The notes beneath the pieces are model-generated. The model was not told the origin of the DNA and ran no database searches. It was given only the letters and a program-made list of their open reading frames with translations. DNA of 64,000 nt from Streptomyces sp. A 4/2. Its GTDB lineage: Bacteria > Actinomycetota > Actinomycetes > Streptomycetales > Streptomycetaceae. The DNA lies in NCBI RefSeq assembly GCF_940670765.1, contig NZ_CALNVW010000061.1:1-64000 (forward strand), given 5' to 3'. This document shows positions 43,997 through 52,868 of the stretch, in pieces. The stretch's first letter is position 1. Each line of letters starts with the position of its first letter. Position numbers and translations under genes: made by a program.

Positions 43997-44842
43997 ATGC
44001 GAGAGCCAGTGACCCGACCGGCCGTCGAACCGGCACCCGAGAACGGAGGCCCGCGCAGCGCAGGCGCAGCGCGGGCCGTGCAGGGCTGGAGCAAGGTACC
44101 GGAGGTCACCGCCTGGTTCTGGATCGTCAAGGTACTCACCACCGGGGCGGGCGAGACCGCCTCGGACTACCTCGCCCGGGTACTCGGCCCGATCCCGGCC
44201 GGCAGCATCGGGCTGGTCGGTCTGGTGGCCCTGCTGGTGCTCCAGTTCCGCACGGCCCGCTACGGCGCCTGGACGTACTGGTCGGCGATCGTGATGGTGA
44301 GCGTGTTCGGCACGATGGCCGCCGACGTCGTCCATGTGGTGGCGGGCGTCCCCTACCTGGTCTCGACCGTGGGATTCTCGGTCGTCCTGACCGCCGTCCT
44401 GATGACCTGGTACGCCTCCGAGGGCACCCTCTCCATCCACAGCATCCGCACCCGCCGCCGCGAGGGCTTCTACTGGGCGACCGTGCTCACCACCTTCGCC
44501 CTGGGCACCGCCGTCGGCGACCTCACGGCCGGAACCCTGCACCTCGGCTACCTCACCTCGGGCGTGGCTTTCGCAGCGCTCATCGCGGTACCCGCGCTGG
44601 CCCGGCGCTTCCTCGGGCTCAACGCGGTCGCCGCCTTCTGGTGGGCGTACGTGCTGACCCGGCCGCTCGGCGCCTCGTTCGCCGACTGGATGGGCGTGTC
44701 CACCCAGCGCAGCGGCCTCGGCTGGGGCACCGGCCCCGTCACCCTCGCCCTGCTGGTGCCGATCCTGCTCCTCGTCAACCACCTGGCCGTGAGCGAACGC
44801 CGCGCGGCGCCGAGGCCCCGAGCGGCGCACCGGGCGGGCTGA
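43997..44842 (+). CDS. COG4705-like integral membrane protein, paralogue
   Basis: This 281-residue protein resembles the divergent neighbour: SKVPEVTAWFWIVKVLTTG, TLSIHSIRTR and YVLTRPLGASFADWM correspond segment by segment. A 40-residue Pro/Ala-rich cytoplasmic N-terminus precedes the first helix. ATG 43997 has GGAGGGG about 12 bases upstream; an in-frame TTG at 43958 is less likely. The pair probably arose by duplication with inversion and may form a heteromer. Confidence 0.75.
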   Translation: MREPVTRPAVEPAPENGGPRSAGAARAVQGWSKVPEVTAWFWIVKVLTTGAGETASDYLARVLGPIPAGSIGLVGLVALLVLQFRTARYGAWTYWSAIVMVSVFGTMAADVVHVVAGVPYLVSTVGFSVVLTAVLMTWYASEGTLSIHSIRTRRREGFYWATVLTTFALGTAVGDLTAGTLHLGYLTSGVAFAALIAVPALARRFLGLNAVAAFWWAYVLTRPLGASFADWMGVSTQRSGLGWGTGPVTLALLVPILLLVNHLAVSERRAAPRPRAAHRAG

Positions 44843-44969
44843 CCACCCGGCGGGCCGCCCCGCGAACCGGCCTGTCACTGCGCGTGTGCGGATTAAACCG
44901 AACAGCGGTGACGTTGTGCCTGATCAGAGCCGATTCGCGGAAGAGTCGGGCGAAACTGGAGGAGTCGCG

Positions 44970-46019
44970 GTGCACGGTGAGTACAAGGTTCCCGGCGGCA
45001 AGCTCGTCGTGGTCGACCTGGACGTCGAGGGCGGCGCGCTGCGCAACGTACGGGTGGCCGGGGACTTCTTCCTGGAGCCGGACGAGGCGATCCTGATGAT
45101 CGACGCCGCGCTGGAAGGCGCCCCGGCCAACACCGACGCCGCGGGGCTCGCCGCCCGCGTCACGGCGGCGCTGCCCGACTCCACCGTGATGCTGGGCCTC
45201 TCGGCGGAGGGCGTCGCCATCGCCGTACGCCGGGCCCTGGCCCACGCCACCGAGTGGAGCGACCACGACTGGCAACTGATCCACGACCGCCCGCAGTCCC
45301 CCGCCCTCCACATGGCCCTGGACGAGGTCATCACCGCCGAGGTCGCCGCCGGACGGCGCCCGCCGACGCTCCGGGTCTGGGAGTGGGACTCCCCCGCCGT
45401 GATCATCGGCAGCTTCCAGTCGCTGCGCAACGAGGTCGACCCGGCCGGGGCCGAGCGCCATGGCATCACCGTCGTCCGGCGGGTGTCCGGCGGCGGGGCG
45501 ATGTTCGTGGAGCCGAAGAGCACCATCACGTACTCCCTGTCCGTCCCGGAGTCCCTGGTGTCCGGTCTGTCGTACGCCGACAGTTACGCGTACCTGGACG
45601 ACTGGGTTCTCGGCGCGCTCTCCGACATGGGCATCAAGGCCTGGTACCAGCCGCTCAACGACATCGCCACCGAGGCGGGCAAGATCGCGGGCGCCGCACA
45701 GAAGCGCATCGCGGGCGGCGGGGTGCTGCACCACGTGACGATGGCGTACGACATCGACGCCGACAAGATGCTCGACGTGCTGCGCATCGGCAAGGAGAAG
45801 CTCTCCGACAAGGGCACCAAGAGCGCCAAGAAGCGCGTCGACCCGCTGGCCCGGCAGACGGGCCTGCCGCGCGAGGCGGTCATCGAGCGGATGATCGCCT
45901 CCTTCCGCAGCCGCTACGGGCTCACCGAGAGCACGGTGACGGGCGAAGAGATGGCGCGGGCACGGGAGTTGGCGGAGACCAAGTTCAGCACGGCGGAGTG
46001 GACGGCGCGCGTGCCGTAG
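44970..46019 (+). CDS. Lipoate-protein ligase with accessory domain at the N-terminus
   Basis: This 349-residue protein attaches lipoate to 2-oxoacid dehydrogenase or glycine-cleavage proteins. Residues 1-95 (VVVDLDVEGGALRNVRVAGDFF pattern, DEAILMIDAALEG) look like the small domain found at the C-terminus of E. coli LplA. The catalytic domain follows, with RRVSGGGAMFVEP near residue 170 and KIAGAAQKRIAGGGVLHH near residue 240, which holds the lipoyl-AMP lysine. The order is thus reversed, as if archaeal LplB and LplA were fused. GTG 44970 has GGAGGAG five bases upstream; the frame extends to GTG 44886 without support. Confidence 0.88.
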   Translation: MHGEYKVPGGKLVVVDLDVEGGALRNVRVAGDFFLEPDEAILMIDAALEGAPANTDAAGLAARVTAALPDSTVMLGLSAEGVAIAVRRALAHATEWSDHDWQLIHDRPQSPALHMALDEVITAEVAAGRRPPTLRVWEWDSPAVIIGSFQSLRNEVDPAGAERHGITVVRRVSGGGAMFVEPKSTITYSLSVPESLVSGLSYADSYAYLDDWVLGALSDMGIKAWYQPLNDIATEAGKIAGAAQKRIAGGGVLHHVTMAYDIDADKMLDVLRIGKEKLSDKGTKSAKKRVDPLARQTGLPREAVIERMIASFRSRYGLTESTVTGEEMARARELAETKFSTAEWTARVP

Positions 46020-46027
46020 GCCTGTCC

Positions 46028-46071
46028 GGCAGCATCCCGCCCGGCTCACAGCGGCCGGGCGGGATGCTGCC
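46028..46071. terminator. Terminator after the lipoate ligase gene
   Basis: Perfect 18-base stem (46028-46045 with 46054-46071) and an 8-base loop, between convergent genes. Confidence 0.85.
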
Positions 46072-46188
46072 GTCATGCGGCGCCCGCGTCCGCCCCGCTC
46101 CGTAATCACGTTCGTGGCTTGCGGCAGCGGGCATCGCAACCCGCCGCTCCGCACTCCCGCAGCAATATCGCATGTGTCCGGCATTGGG

Positions 46189-47079
46189 TCACCCTGCCCG
46201 CCTGCCCGCGTCCTGTGCCGCCCGCGCGAGCGCGCGGACGAGACCTGTCTCTCCGGCCGTCGGCCAGATCAGGACCCAGCTGCCCGTCGGGACGTCGTAC
46301 GGGCGGAGATACCGGAGGCCGGGCCACTGGTAGTAGCGGGCGGCGTCGCCGTGGACGAGGCAGATCGCCTCGCCCGCCGCGACCACGGCGGCGACCTCCT
46401 GGAACGTGGAGACCTTCGGGCCACGCCGGATGGGCCGGCCGCCGGGGGTGTGGGTGGGGACGAGCACCTGCTGCCAGTACTCCGGGATGGGCAGCGCGGA
46501 CTGTGGCAGGCACCATTCGGCCAGGTCCTCCATGCCGACCTCATCACGAGAGGTGAGGGGATGATCACTGGCGACCATGAGGATCAGGGGTTCGGAACCG
46601 ACCAGCGGACCGACGGTGAGGTCCGGCTCACGGACCGGCAGCCAGGAGGTCGCCACCTCGACCGAGCCGTCCCGGAGGGGGCCGAAGGGGTCGGTGAAGT
46701 GGATCTCCTGGATGCGGATGTCCACCTCGGGATGCCGGGCGCGGAAGAGATCGATGATGTGCGCACACTCGTGCGCCTGGGCTCCGTGCAACCCGAGGGT
46801 CAGCGTGCTGGTGGCTCCGCGGGCAGTCGCGGTGGCCGCACGGGTACCGTCGAGTATTCGTTGGTAGCCCACGCTGAGGTCCTCGCGTAGCTGAGCTCCG
46901 ATAGGGGTGAGTTCGACCCGGCGGCTGCTGCGGGCGAACAGGCGCGCGCCGATCCGTCGCTCCTGTTTGGCGATCACCTGGCTCACCCGCGCCTGCGACA
47001 CGTGCAGGCGGTCCGCGGTCCGGCCGAAGTGCAGCTCCTCGGCCAGCGTCAGAAAAATCTCGATGTCTCGCAGCTCCAC
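46189..47079 (-). CDS. LysR-family transcriptional regulator
   Basis: This 296-residue regulator has the N-terminal helix-turn-helix ELRDIEIFLTLAEELHFGRT followed by ADRLHVSQARVSQVIAKQER. A periplasmic-binding-like effector domain follows. GTG 47079 is chosen because the DNA-binding domain starts there and a G-run lies eight bases upstream; longer frames extend into the intergenic region. It is divergent from a small secreted protein gene. Confidence 0.9.
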   Translation of the reverse strand: MELRDIEIFLTLAEELHFGRTADRLHVSQARVSQVIAKQERRIGARLFARSSRRVELTPIGAQLREDLSVGYQRILDGTRAATATARGATSTLTLGLHGAQAHECAHIIDLFRARHPEVDIRIQEIHFTDPFGPLRDGSVEVATSWLPVREPDLTVGPLVGSEPLILMVASDHPLTSRDEVGMEDLAEWCLPQSALPIPEYWQQVLVPTHTPGGRPIRRGPKVSTFQEVAAVVAAGEAICLVHGDAARYYQWPGLRYLRPYDVPTGSWVLIWPTAGETGLVRALARAAQDAGRRAG

Positions 47080-47104
47080 CCGAGTGCCCCCCAGCCCCCA
47101 CCAC

Positions 47105-47120
47105 ATAACTGTGGGGTTAT
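47105..47120. promoter_or_regulatory. LysR-type dyad ATAAC-N6-GTTAT
   Basis: Perfect five-base arms, 26 bases upstream of the LysR start, in an AT-rich stretch between the divergent genes. A second small palindrome, ACAATTGT, lies at 47138-47145. Confidence 0.5.
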
Positions 47121-47262
47121 CAGACCATGTACAGCTGACAATTGTTCGCCCCCCTTCCCCCACCGCATCCTGAGGCAGGTCCTCCTCCGAGCACACCGCT
47201 CAGAGGAGGTCGTCAGAACCTCGCGCCGCCGCCCGGTGGCCGATCATCGAATGGGGAACACG

Positions 47263-47622
47263 ATGAGACACAAGTTGCTGACCGGATTCGCTCTGCCCGT
47301 CCTGGCCGTCTCGGCCACCCTCGTCTCCGCCCCGACCGCAGGCGCAGCGACCGCCACAGCCGCGGCGTGTACGCATCCGGGGTGGGCGAACAAGGATGCC
47401 GGCTACGGGTACGTGTCCGGCAGCTCCGCGCCGCTGCGCACCGGTCCGAACGCCGACTGCCCCACCACGGCCACGATCTACGGTGCGAAGCTCTACTACC
47501 ACTGCTACGTGTACAACTCCGCGGGCAACACGTGGACCCACGCGCGCATCGAGGGCACCGAGATCAGCGGCTGGATCTACGACGGCAACCTGGACGACGG
47601 CGGGGCAACCAAACCCTGCTGA
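47263..47622 (+). CDS. Small secreted SH3-like protein
   Basis: This 119-residue protein has a Sec signal peptide (MRHKLL, hydrophobic core, cleavage likely after PTAGA). The mature domain of about 90 residues has the bacterial SH3 signature GSSAPLRTGPNADCPTTATI and ends in a Tyr/Trp-rich beta stretch (ISGWIYDGNL). Four cysteines could form disulfides. ATG 47263 has GGGGAA six bases upstream; ATG 47251 is in frame. Similar small exported SH3 proteins are common in streptomycetes; function unknown. Confidence 0.8.
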   Translation: MRHKLLTGFALPVLAVSATLVSAPTAGAATATAAACTHPGWANKDAGYGYVSGSSAPLRTGPNADCPTTATIYGAKLYYHCYVYNSAGNTWTHARIEGTEISGWIYDGNLDDGGATKPC

Positions 47623-47688
47623 CGGGCCGGGCCACTGAGTGGGAATACGCTCTTTCTGCGCGCCCCCGCTCGTGTGTCGAAGCCCTCA

Positions 47689-47734
47689 AGTGCGCTGTGG
47701 CCTCCCGGCAGGTGGCGGGAGGCCACAGCGCACT
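47689..47734. terminator. Terminator between the SH3-like and F420-oxidoreductase genes
   Basis: Perfect 19-base stem (47689-47707 with 47716-47734), 8-base loop, between convergent genes. Confidence 0.85.
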
Positions 47735-47787
47735 GCTGCGGGGGACGCCGTTGCGGCAGGCTCCTCGCCCTGACGATCCGCTGGACC

Positions 47788-48795
47788 TCAGTGGGATCCG
47801 TTGAGCGCCGGAATGACGTGTTCGCCGTACGCGTCGATGACCGCCTCCCGGGCGTCGTGCATCGCGTACACCGCGAACTGGTCCACGCCCAGGTCCCGCA
47901 GTGCCCGGAGCTTCTCGACGTGGGCCTCGACGGGGCCGAGCAGACAGAAGCGGTCCACGATCTCGTCGGGCACGAACGCGGCGTCGGGGTTGCCGCTGCG
48001 GCCGTGGTGGCTGTAGTCGTACCCCTCACGCTGCTCGATGTACGCGGTGAGCGCCTCCGGGACCAGCCCGGAGTGCGCTCCGTAGCGGGCCACCAGGTCG
48101 GCGACGTGGTTGCCGACCATCCCGCCGAACCAGCGGCACTGTTCGCGGGCGTGCGCGAGGTCGTCACCGACGTAGGCGGGCGCGGCGACGCAGATCGTCA
48201 CCGCGTCCGGGTCGCGGCCCGCGTCGGACGCCGCCGTCCGCACCGCGGTGACCATCGACGCGGTGAGGAAGGGGTCGGCGAGCTGGAGGATGAAGCCGTC
48301 GGCCCGCTGCCCGGCCAGGGCGAGCGCCTTGGGACCGTAGGCTCCCATCCAGACGGGCAGTTTCCCGTCCTTCACCCAGCCGAGCCGTACGGTCCGGCCG
48401 TCGACCCCGGCCTCGCGTCCCTCGGCGAGGTCGCGGATGACACCGATCGCCTCGCCCAGCGTGGCCAGGGTGTCGGGCTTGCGGCCCGCGACCCGCATCG
48501 CCGAGTCGCCGCGGCCGATCCCGCAGACCGTGCGGTTGCCGTACATCTCGTTGAGCGTGGCGAAGGTGGAGGCGGTGACCTCCCACGTCCGGGTGGACGG
48601 GTTGGTGACCATGGGCCCGACGACGAGATCGGTGGTGTGCTCCAGGATGCGGCTGTAGATGACGAACGGCTCCTGCCAGAGCACGGCGGAGTCGAAGGTC
48701 CAGCCGTGGCTGAAGCCGTTGCGCTCGGCGCGCCGCATCAGTTCCACGACGGCCGATGCGGGCGGATCGGTCTGCAGGACGAGGCCGAAGTCCAT
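47788..48795 (-). CDS. LLM-class, probably F420-dependent, oxidoreductase
   Basis: This 335-residue protein has the luciferase-like monooxygenase barrel seen in F420-dependent enzymes: MDFGLVLQTDPPASA at the start, GPMVTNPSTRTWEVTAS near residue 60, GIGRGDSAMRVAGRKP near residue 93 and VWMGAYGPKALALAG near residue 148. The substrate is unknown. ATG 48795 is the natural start; the frame is open upstream in repeat-rich DNA. The gene has its own 404-base upstream region. Confidence 0.85.
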   Translation of the reverse strand: MDFGLVLQTDPPASAVVELMRRAERNGFSHGWTFDSAVLWQEPFVIYSRILEHTTDLVVGPMVTNPSTRTWEVTASTFATLNEMYGNRTVCGIGRGDSAMRVAGRKPDTLATLGEAIGVIRDLAEGREAGVDGRTVRLGWVKDGKLPVWMGAYGPKALALAGQRADGFILQLADPFLTASMVTAVRTAASDAGRDPDAVTICVAAPAYVGDDLAHAREQCRWFGGMVGNHVADLVARYGAHSGLVPEALTAYIEQREGYDYSHHGRSGNPDAAFVPDEIVDRFCLLGPVEAHVEKLRALRDLGVDQFAVYAMHDAREAVIDAYGEHVIPALNGSH

Positions 48796-48810
48796 GACGG
48801 GGCTCCTTGT

Positions 48811-48876
48811 CCGGGTGCGGGGATCCGGGTGCGCGAACCCCGGCGCGGGGATCCGGTACGCGAATCCAGGTGCGTG
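48811..48876. repeat. Imperfect direct repeats upstream of the F420-oxidoreductase gene
   Basis: Two units of about 28 bases beginning GGGGATCCGG (48819 and 48847) follow a partial CCGGGTGCG copy. The rest of the 404-base gap (48796-49199) holds the kdgK terminator at 49154-49190 and no recognisable gene. Confidence 0.6.
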
Positions 48877-49153
48877 CTGCGGCGCGCGGGTGGGGCGGGT
48901 CAGGAACTGGCAGGTGGCCCGCACACGGGCAGAGGTGCTGGGGGCGCCGCCCTTGAGTGACGTGCTCCGGCGGATCGTTCCACATGAGGCAGCACCGAAC
49001 CTTGTGCAACGCCGCCCCGAACGCGAGTAGGGGGACGATTCTGGACCGCTGTCCGGGCTTTGGGAAGAGGTCCCGCACGCGCCCACCGGTCCTCCGTGAG
49101 CACGGGCGGCGCCGAGCGCTCCTGGCTGGTGAACGAGGTTCCGGAACCGCGGC

Positions 49154-49190
49154 CGGTTTCCGCGGAGCGCACCCGGCGCCGCGGAAACCG
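49154..49190 (-). terminator. Terminator of the galactonate-type operon
   Basis: Perfect 12-base stem CGGTTTCCGCGG (49154-49165) with 49179-49190, starting ten bases beyond the kinase stop. Confidence 0.75.
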
Positions 49191-49199
49191 ATCGCCGGG

Positions 49200-50201
49200 T
49201 CACTCGCCTTCTGCCCACTCCCCGGGGGCCGCGTCGAGCAGTTCGGCAAGGCGGGCCCGGTTGGGCAGCGGGCCGTGGTCGCCGGGCACCCGCAGTGCCG
49301 CGCCCGCCGTCAGATGCCCCAGCCGCAGCGCCCGTACGGTGTCCTCGCCCCGCAGCAGCCCGGCGAGGAACCCGGCCGCGAACGCGTCACCGGCGCCCAC
49401 CGGTTCGACGACTTCGACCCTGCGCGCGGGCACGGTGTGGACCCCGGCTCCGTCGAAGGCGGTGGCGGCCCGCGCACCGTCCTTGACGACGAGAACGGGC
49501 GGCTGTGGCAGCAGGTCCCGTACGGCAGCGGCGTCGGTCAGTCCCTCTCCCCACAAGGCCTGCGCCTCGTCGAGGCCCACGAACGTGATGTCCGCCCGCC
49601 GGGCGAGCCCGAGCAGCACGGTGGCCGCCGCACCGTCCGCCCACAGAGCGGCCCGGTAGTTGACGTCGAGACTCACCGGGCACGGGCGTTCGGCGAGGCC
49701 GGGCTCCAGCAGCGCGGTGACCAGGTCCCGGCAGCCCGCCGAGAGCGCCGGGGTGATGCCGCTCAGGTGGATGAGCCCGGCGGAGCGCACGGCCTCGTCG
49801 TCCAGGAGGTCCGGGGTCATGGCCGAGGCGGCGGAGCCGCGGCGGTAGTAGTGGACCCGGGTGCTCTCGGTGCCGGGGTCCTTGACGAGGAGTCCGGTCG
49901 GGCGGTCCGGGTCGGTGCGTACGCCGCTGACATCGACCCCGGACGCGGCCACCTCGGCGCGGATCCGGCGTCCGAACGGGTCGTCACCCAGCGCGGAGAC
50001 CCAACGGGCGGGCACCCCGTGATCGGCGAGGTACATCGCCACGTTGGACTCGGCGCCCGCGATCCGGATCCCGAGCAGACCGGCGCCGTCCAGCGGGCCG
50101 GTGGGTTCGGGAACCAGCGCGGCCATGGTCTCGCCGATACAGGTCACCGGTCCCGCCACCGGTCGCCGGCCGGATCCGGAGGGCGTGTGCGTCACCGTCA
50201 C
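49200..50201 (-). CDS. PfkB-family sugar kinase, probable 2-keto-3-deoxygluconate/galactonate kinase
   Basis: This 333-residue ribokinase-family protein has VTCIGETMAALVP at the N-terminus, GAESNVAMYLADHG near residue 50, and the PfkB signature EPVGAGDAFAAGFLAGLL near residue 265 containing the catalytic aspartate. Gene order points to phosphorylation of a 2-keto-3-deoxy sugar acid before the aldolase. GTG 50201 overlaps the aldolase stop (GTGA), so the two are coupled. Confidence 0.88.
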   Translation of the reverse strand: MTVTHTPSGSGRRPVAGPVTCIGETMAALVPEPTGPLDGAGLLGIRIAGAESNVAMYLADHGVPARWVSALGDDPFGRRIRAEVAASGVDVSGVRTDPDRPTGLLVKDPGTESTRVHYYRRGSAASAMTPDLLDDEAVRSAGLIHLSGITPALSAGCRDLVTALLEPGLAERPCPVSLDVNYRAALWADGAAATVLLGLARRADITFVGLDEAQALWGEGLTDAAAVRDLLPQPPVLVVKDGARAATAFDGAGVHTVPARRVEVVEPVGAGDAFAAGFLAGLLRGEDTVRALRLGHLTAGAALRVPGDHGPLPNRARLAELLDAAPGEWAEGE

Positions 50202-50851
50202 TCGGTTCCGCCCGCGTCCCCGGAGGTGGCGGCGCCCACGGCGTCGCGGAAGGCGCGCGCCCGCTCGCGGAGGGCGTCGAGGCTGCCGCCGTCGGCCGCG
50301 TCACCGATCAGCGGCGAGCCGACACCCACCGCGGTGGCCCCGTACGCGAGGTAGGTCCGGGCCACGTCGGCGTCCACTCCCCCGACCGGCACGAACGGCG
50401 CGTCCGGGAACGGCCCGTGCAGCGCCTTCAGATATCCCGGGCCACCGGCCTGCGCCGCAGGAAAGATCTTGAACGCGTCGGCGCCGAGGCGCTGTGCGGC
50501 GACGATGTCGGTAGGGGTCATCACCCCGCCGAGCACGGGCAGCCCGAGCCGTTTGGCCTCCGTGACGGCTTCGCAGACCGCAGGGGTGACGACGAAGTCG
50601 GCTCCCGCGTCGCGTACCGCCTGTGCGTCCTGCGCGGTCAGTACGGTGCCTGCGCCCAGGGGTGCGGCGGGGCCCAGTTCGGCGCGGGCCCGGCGGATGA
50701 CGTCGAGTGCGTCCCGTCCGCTCAGAGAGACCTCGATGAGCGGGAGTTCCTCCTCCGCCAGGGTCAGTACGGTCCTGAGCGCGGCGTCCGCGTCGTCGCC
50801 GCGCACGATGGCGACGATCCGGTGGGTGCGCAGCGCGGTCAGCAGATCCAC
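50198..50851 (-). CDS. KDPG/KDPGal-type aldolase
   Basis: This 217-residue class I aldolase has IVAIVRGDD at the N-terminus, the catalytic glutamate in LIEVSLSG near residue 40, GAGTVLTAQDA, and the Schiff-base lysine in DAFKIFPAAQAGGPG near residue 130. It cleaves a 2-keto-3-deoxy-6-phospho sugar acid to pyruvate and glyceraldehyde 3-phosphate. GTG 50851 has GGAAGGAAA upstream and lies within the last codons of the epimerase gene (13-base overlap). Confidence 0.9.
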   Translation of the reverse strand: MDLLTALRTHRIVAIVRGDDADAALRTVLTLAEEELPLIEVSLSGRDALDVIRRARAELGPAAPLGAGTVLTAQDAQAVRDAGADFVVTPAVCEAVTEAKRLGLPVLGGVMTPTDIVAAQRLGADAFKIFPAAQAGGPGYLKALHGPFPDAPFVPVGGVDADVARTYLAYGATAVGVGSPLIGDAADGGSLDALRERARAFRDAVGAATSGDAGGTE

Positions 50852-51726
50852 GGGCGGGTTTCCTTCCTGTCTGTGTCTTCCGGTGCCGTGTCGGCTTCCG
50901 GTTCCGTGCGGGGCGCTGGTGGTGCGCACGGCTCAGATGTCTGCGCGGTCAGGGTGAGACGCCAGCGGACCTCGCCACTGGGTGGGACGCACGCGGCGTC
51001 CCCGTCCCCTGCGGCCGCCAGGTCGAAGACCCGGCCGAGCATCGGCTCGACCCCGACGGACCGGTACGGCTCCTGCTCGGGGAAGCCGCCGAGGTTGCGC
51101 CACACCGCCACGGACACCGGCTGCCCCTCCGCTTCGACGGCCATGCGCAAGGTGGCCGCGCCGTCGCGTACGTACACCTGCGGGGTGTCGACGACGGCGC
51201 CGACGGCCGTCCCGTCGTCCGGCCCGAGCCGGTCGAGCCCTCCCGTCCGTCCGGGCTGCGACGGCCAGGAGCAGGGGATCCACCGGGCGCCGCCGTCGGG
51301 GTAGAGGCGGGTCGGCGTTCCGTCCCTGATCCCGATACGGGCCTCCTCCGAGAGAGCGAGCAGCGCGTGCGCGGCCCACAGGAAGCGGTAGCCGGGTTCG
51401 GCCGTGAGCCGGTAGTCGGCCACTGCGCGGTCCCCGTCGCTGCGGATCCGGCGGCTGAGCCGGAAGTCCGGGCAGTCGACGGACTCGGTGCCGTCGGACC
51501 GCTGCCAGGGCCGGGTCCAGGCAGCGCCGTGGTCGGGTGTGCCGCGTACGGTCGGTACGCATTCCTCCAGTCCACCGGCGTCGGCGAAGGCGTCGCCCGG
51601 AACGGCGCCGGGGCGGCGTGGCTCGTCGCGGTGCCAGAGCCATTCGCGGCCGGCGGCACGCAGGGACGTCCACCGTCCGCCGTGGGCCGGGTCGGTCTCG
51701 ATGCGGGGAGCTGTCACCGTGCTCAC
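50839..51726 (-). CDS. Aldose-1-epimerase-like protein
   Basis: This 295-residue protein resembles the galactose-mutarotase-like superfamily: GREWLWHRDEP and DAFADAGGLEECVPTV in the N-terminal part, then a beta-rich fold with GVEPMLGRVFDLA towards the end. Catalytic residues are not secure by eye. Its place between DgoD and the aldolase suggests handling of the sugar anomer before oxidation. GTG 51726 overlaps the dehydratase stop by four bases. Confidence 0.7.
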   Translation of the reverse strand: MSTVTAPRIETDPAHGGRWTSLRAAGREWLWHRDEPRRPGAVPGDAFADAGGLEECVPTVRGTPDHGAAWTRPWQRSDGTESVDCPDFRLSRRIRSDGDRAVADYRLTAEPGYRFLWAAHALLALSEEARIGIRDGTPTRLYPDGGARWIPCSWPSQPGRTGGLDRLGPDDGTAVGAVVDTPQVYVRDGAATLRMAVEAEGQPVSVAVWRNLGGFPEQEPYRSVGVEPMLGRVFDLAAAGDGDAACVPPSGEVRWRLTLTAQTSEPCAPPAPRTEPEADTAPEDTDRKETRPWIC

Positions 51727-52868
51727 CACTCGGCGAAGGCGCCGTCGTCGTGCCTCCACACCGGGTTGCGCCAGGCGTGCCCGGTCCGGTCGGCCGCGCG
51801 TACGGCCTTCTCGTCGACGGTGACGCCGAGCCCCGGCAGGTCCGTGCGCCGCGCCCGTCCGCCGACGAAGCGGAAGGGTTCGGTGTCGACCACGTACGAC
51901 AGCAGGTCGGCGTCCTTGTTGTAGTGGATGCCCCGGCTCTGTTCCTGGATGAGGAAGTTCGGGGTGGCGAAGGCGACCTGGAGGCTGGCGGCGAGCGCGA
52001 TGGGGCCGAGGGGGCAGTGCGGGGCGAGCTGTGCCCCGTAGGTCTCGGCGAGCGAGGCGATGCGGTGGACCTCGGAGATGCCCCCGGCGTGCGAGAGGTC
52101 CGGCTGGGCGACCGCGATGCCGGCCGTGAGTGCGGGCAGGAACTCGGCGCGCCCGTAGAGCCGTTCGCCGGTGGCGATGGGTATGGAGGTGCCGGCGACC
52201 AGGGAGGGCAGCAGGTGTCCCTGGTCGGGAAGGAGGGGTTCCTCCACGAACAGCGGGTGCAGGGGCTCGATGGCGTGCAGGACACGGCGCGCGCCGGCCG
52301 GTCCGAATCTGCCGTGCATGTCGATGGCCACGTCACGGCCGGGGCCGAGAACCGCGCGGGCGGCGGCCACCCGGTCGACGACGCCGGCGGTCTCGGCGGG
52401 GGTGGGGAGAGGTGAGGTGCGGCCTGCCGCGTTCATCTTGACGGCGGTGAAGCCGGCCTCGACCTGGGCGGTGATCTGTTCGGTGAGCTCGGCGGGTTCG
52501 TCGCCGCCGACCCAGGCGTAGACCCGCACCTCGTCGCGGACCGGGCCGCCGAGCAGGGCGTGGACGGGGGCGCCGTAGGACTTGCCGGCGATGTCCCACA
52601 GCGCCTGGTCGATGCCGGCGACGGCGCTGGAGAGTACCGGGCCGCCCCGGTAGAAGCCGCCCTTGCTGAGCACCTGCCAGTGGTCCTGGATACGCAGCGG
52701 ATCCTGGCCGATCAGGTATTCGGCGAGGACGTCGACGGCGGTACGGACCACTTCGGCCCGGCCCTCGACCACGGGTTCGCCCCAGCCGACGACGCCTTCG
52801 TCGGTCTCGATCCGGCAGAACAGCCAGCGGGGCGGTACGAGAAAGGTCTCGATACGCGTGATCTTCAC
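51723..52868 (-). CDS. dgoD: D-galactonate dehydratase (enolase superfamily)
   Basis: This 381-residue protein belongs to the mandelate racemase/enolase superfamily. Metal and catalytic residues are visible in VAIDMHGRFGP (Asp), FVEEPLLPD (Glu), IATGERLYGR (Glu) and QPDLSHAGGISE, and the general acid/base histidine in LAPHCPLGPIALAAS. The last motif is typical of DgoD. It dehydrates galactonate to 2-keto-3-deoxygalactonate. GTG 52868 overlaps the GntR stop by four bases. Related aldonates are possible substrates. Confidence 0.88.
   Translation of the reverse strand: MKITRIETFLVPPRWLFCRIETDEGVVGWGEPVVEGRAEVVRTAVDVLAEYLIGQDPLRIQDHWQVLSKGGFYRGGPVLSSAVAGIDQALWDIAGKSYGAPVHALLGGPVRDEVRVYAWVGGDEPAELTEQITAQVEAGFTAVKMNAAGRTSPLPTPAETAGVVDRVAAARAVLGPGRDVAIDMHGRFGPAGARRVLHAIEPLHPLFVEEPLLPDQGHLLPSLVAGTSIPIATGERLYGRAEFLPALTAGIAVAQPDLSHAGGISEVHRIASLAETYGAQLAPHCPLGPIALAASLQVAFATPNFLIQEQSRGIHYNKDADLLSYVVDTEPFRFVGGRARRTDLPGLGVTVDEKAVRAADRTGHAWRNPVWRHDDGAFAEW

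Noticed and set aside
44970..46019. Biotin-protein ligase or LipB octanoyltransferase
   Set aside because: RRVSGGGAMF and the KIAGAAQ lysine motif, plus the LplA-type small domain, fit lipoate-protein ligase better.
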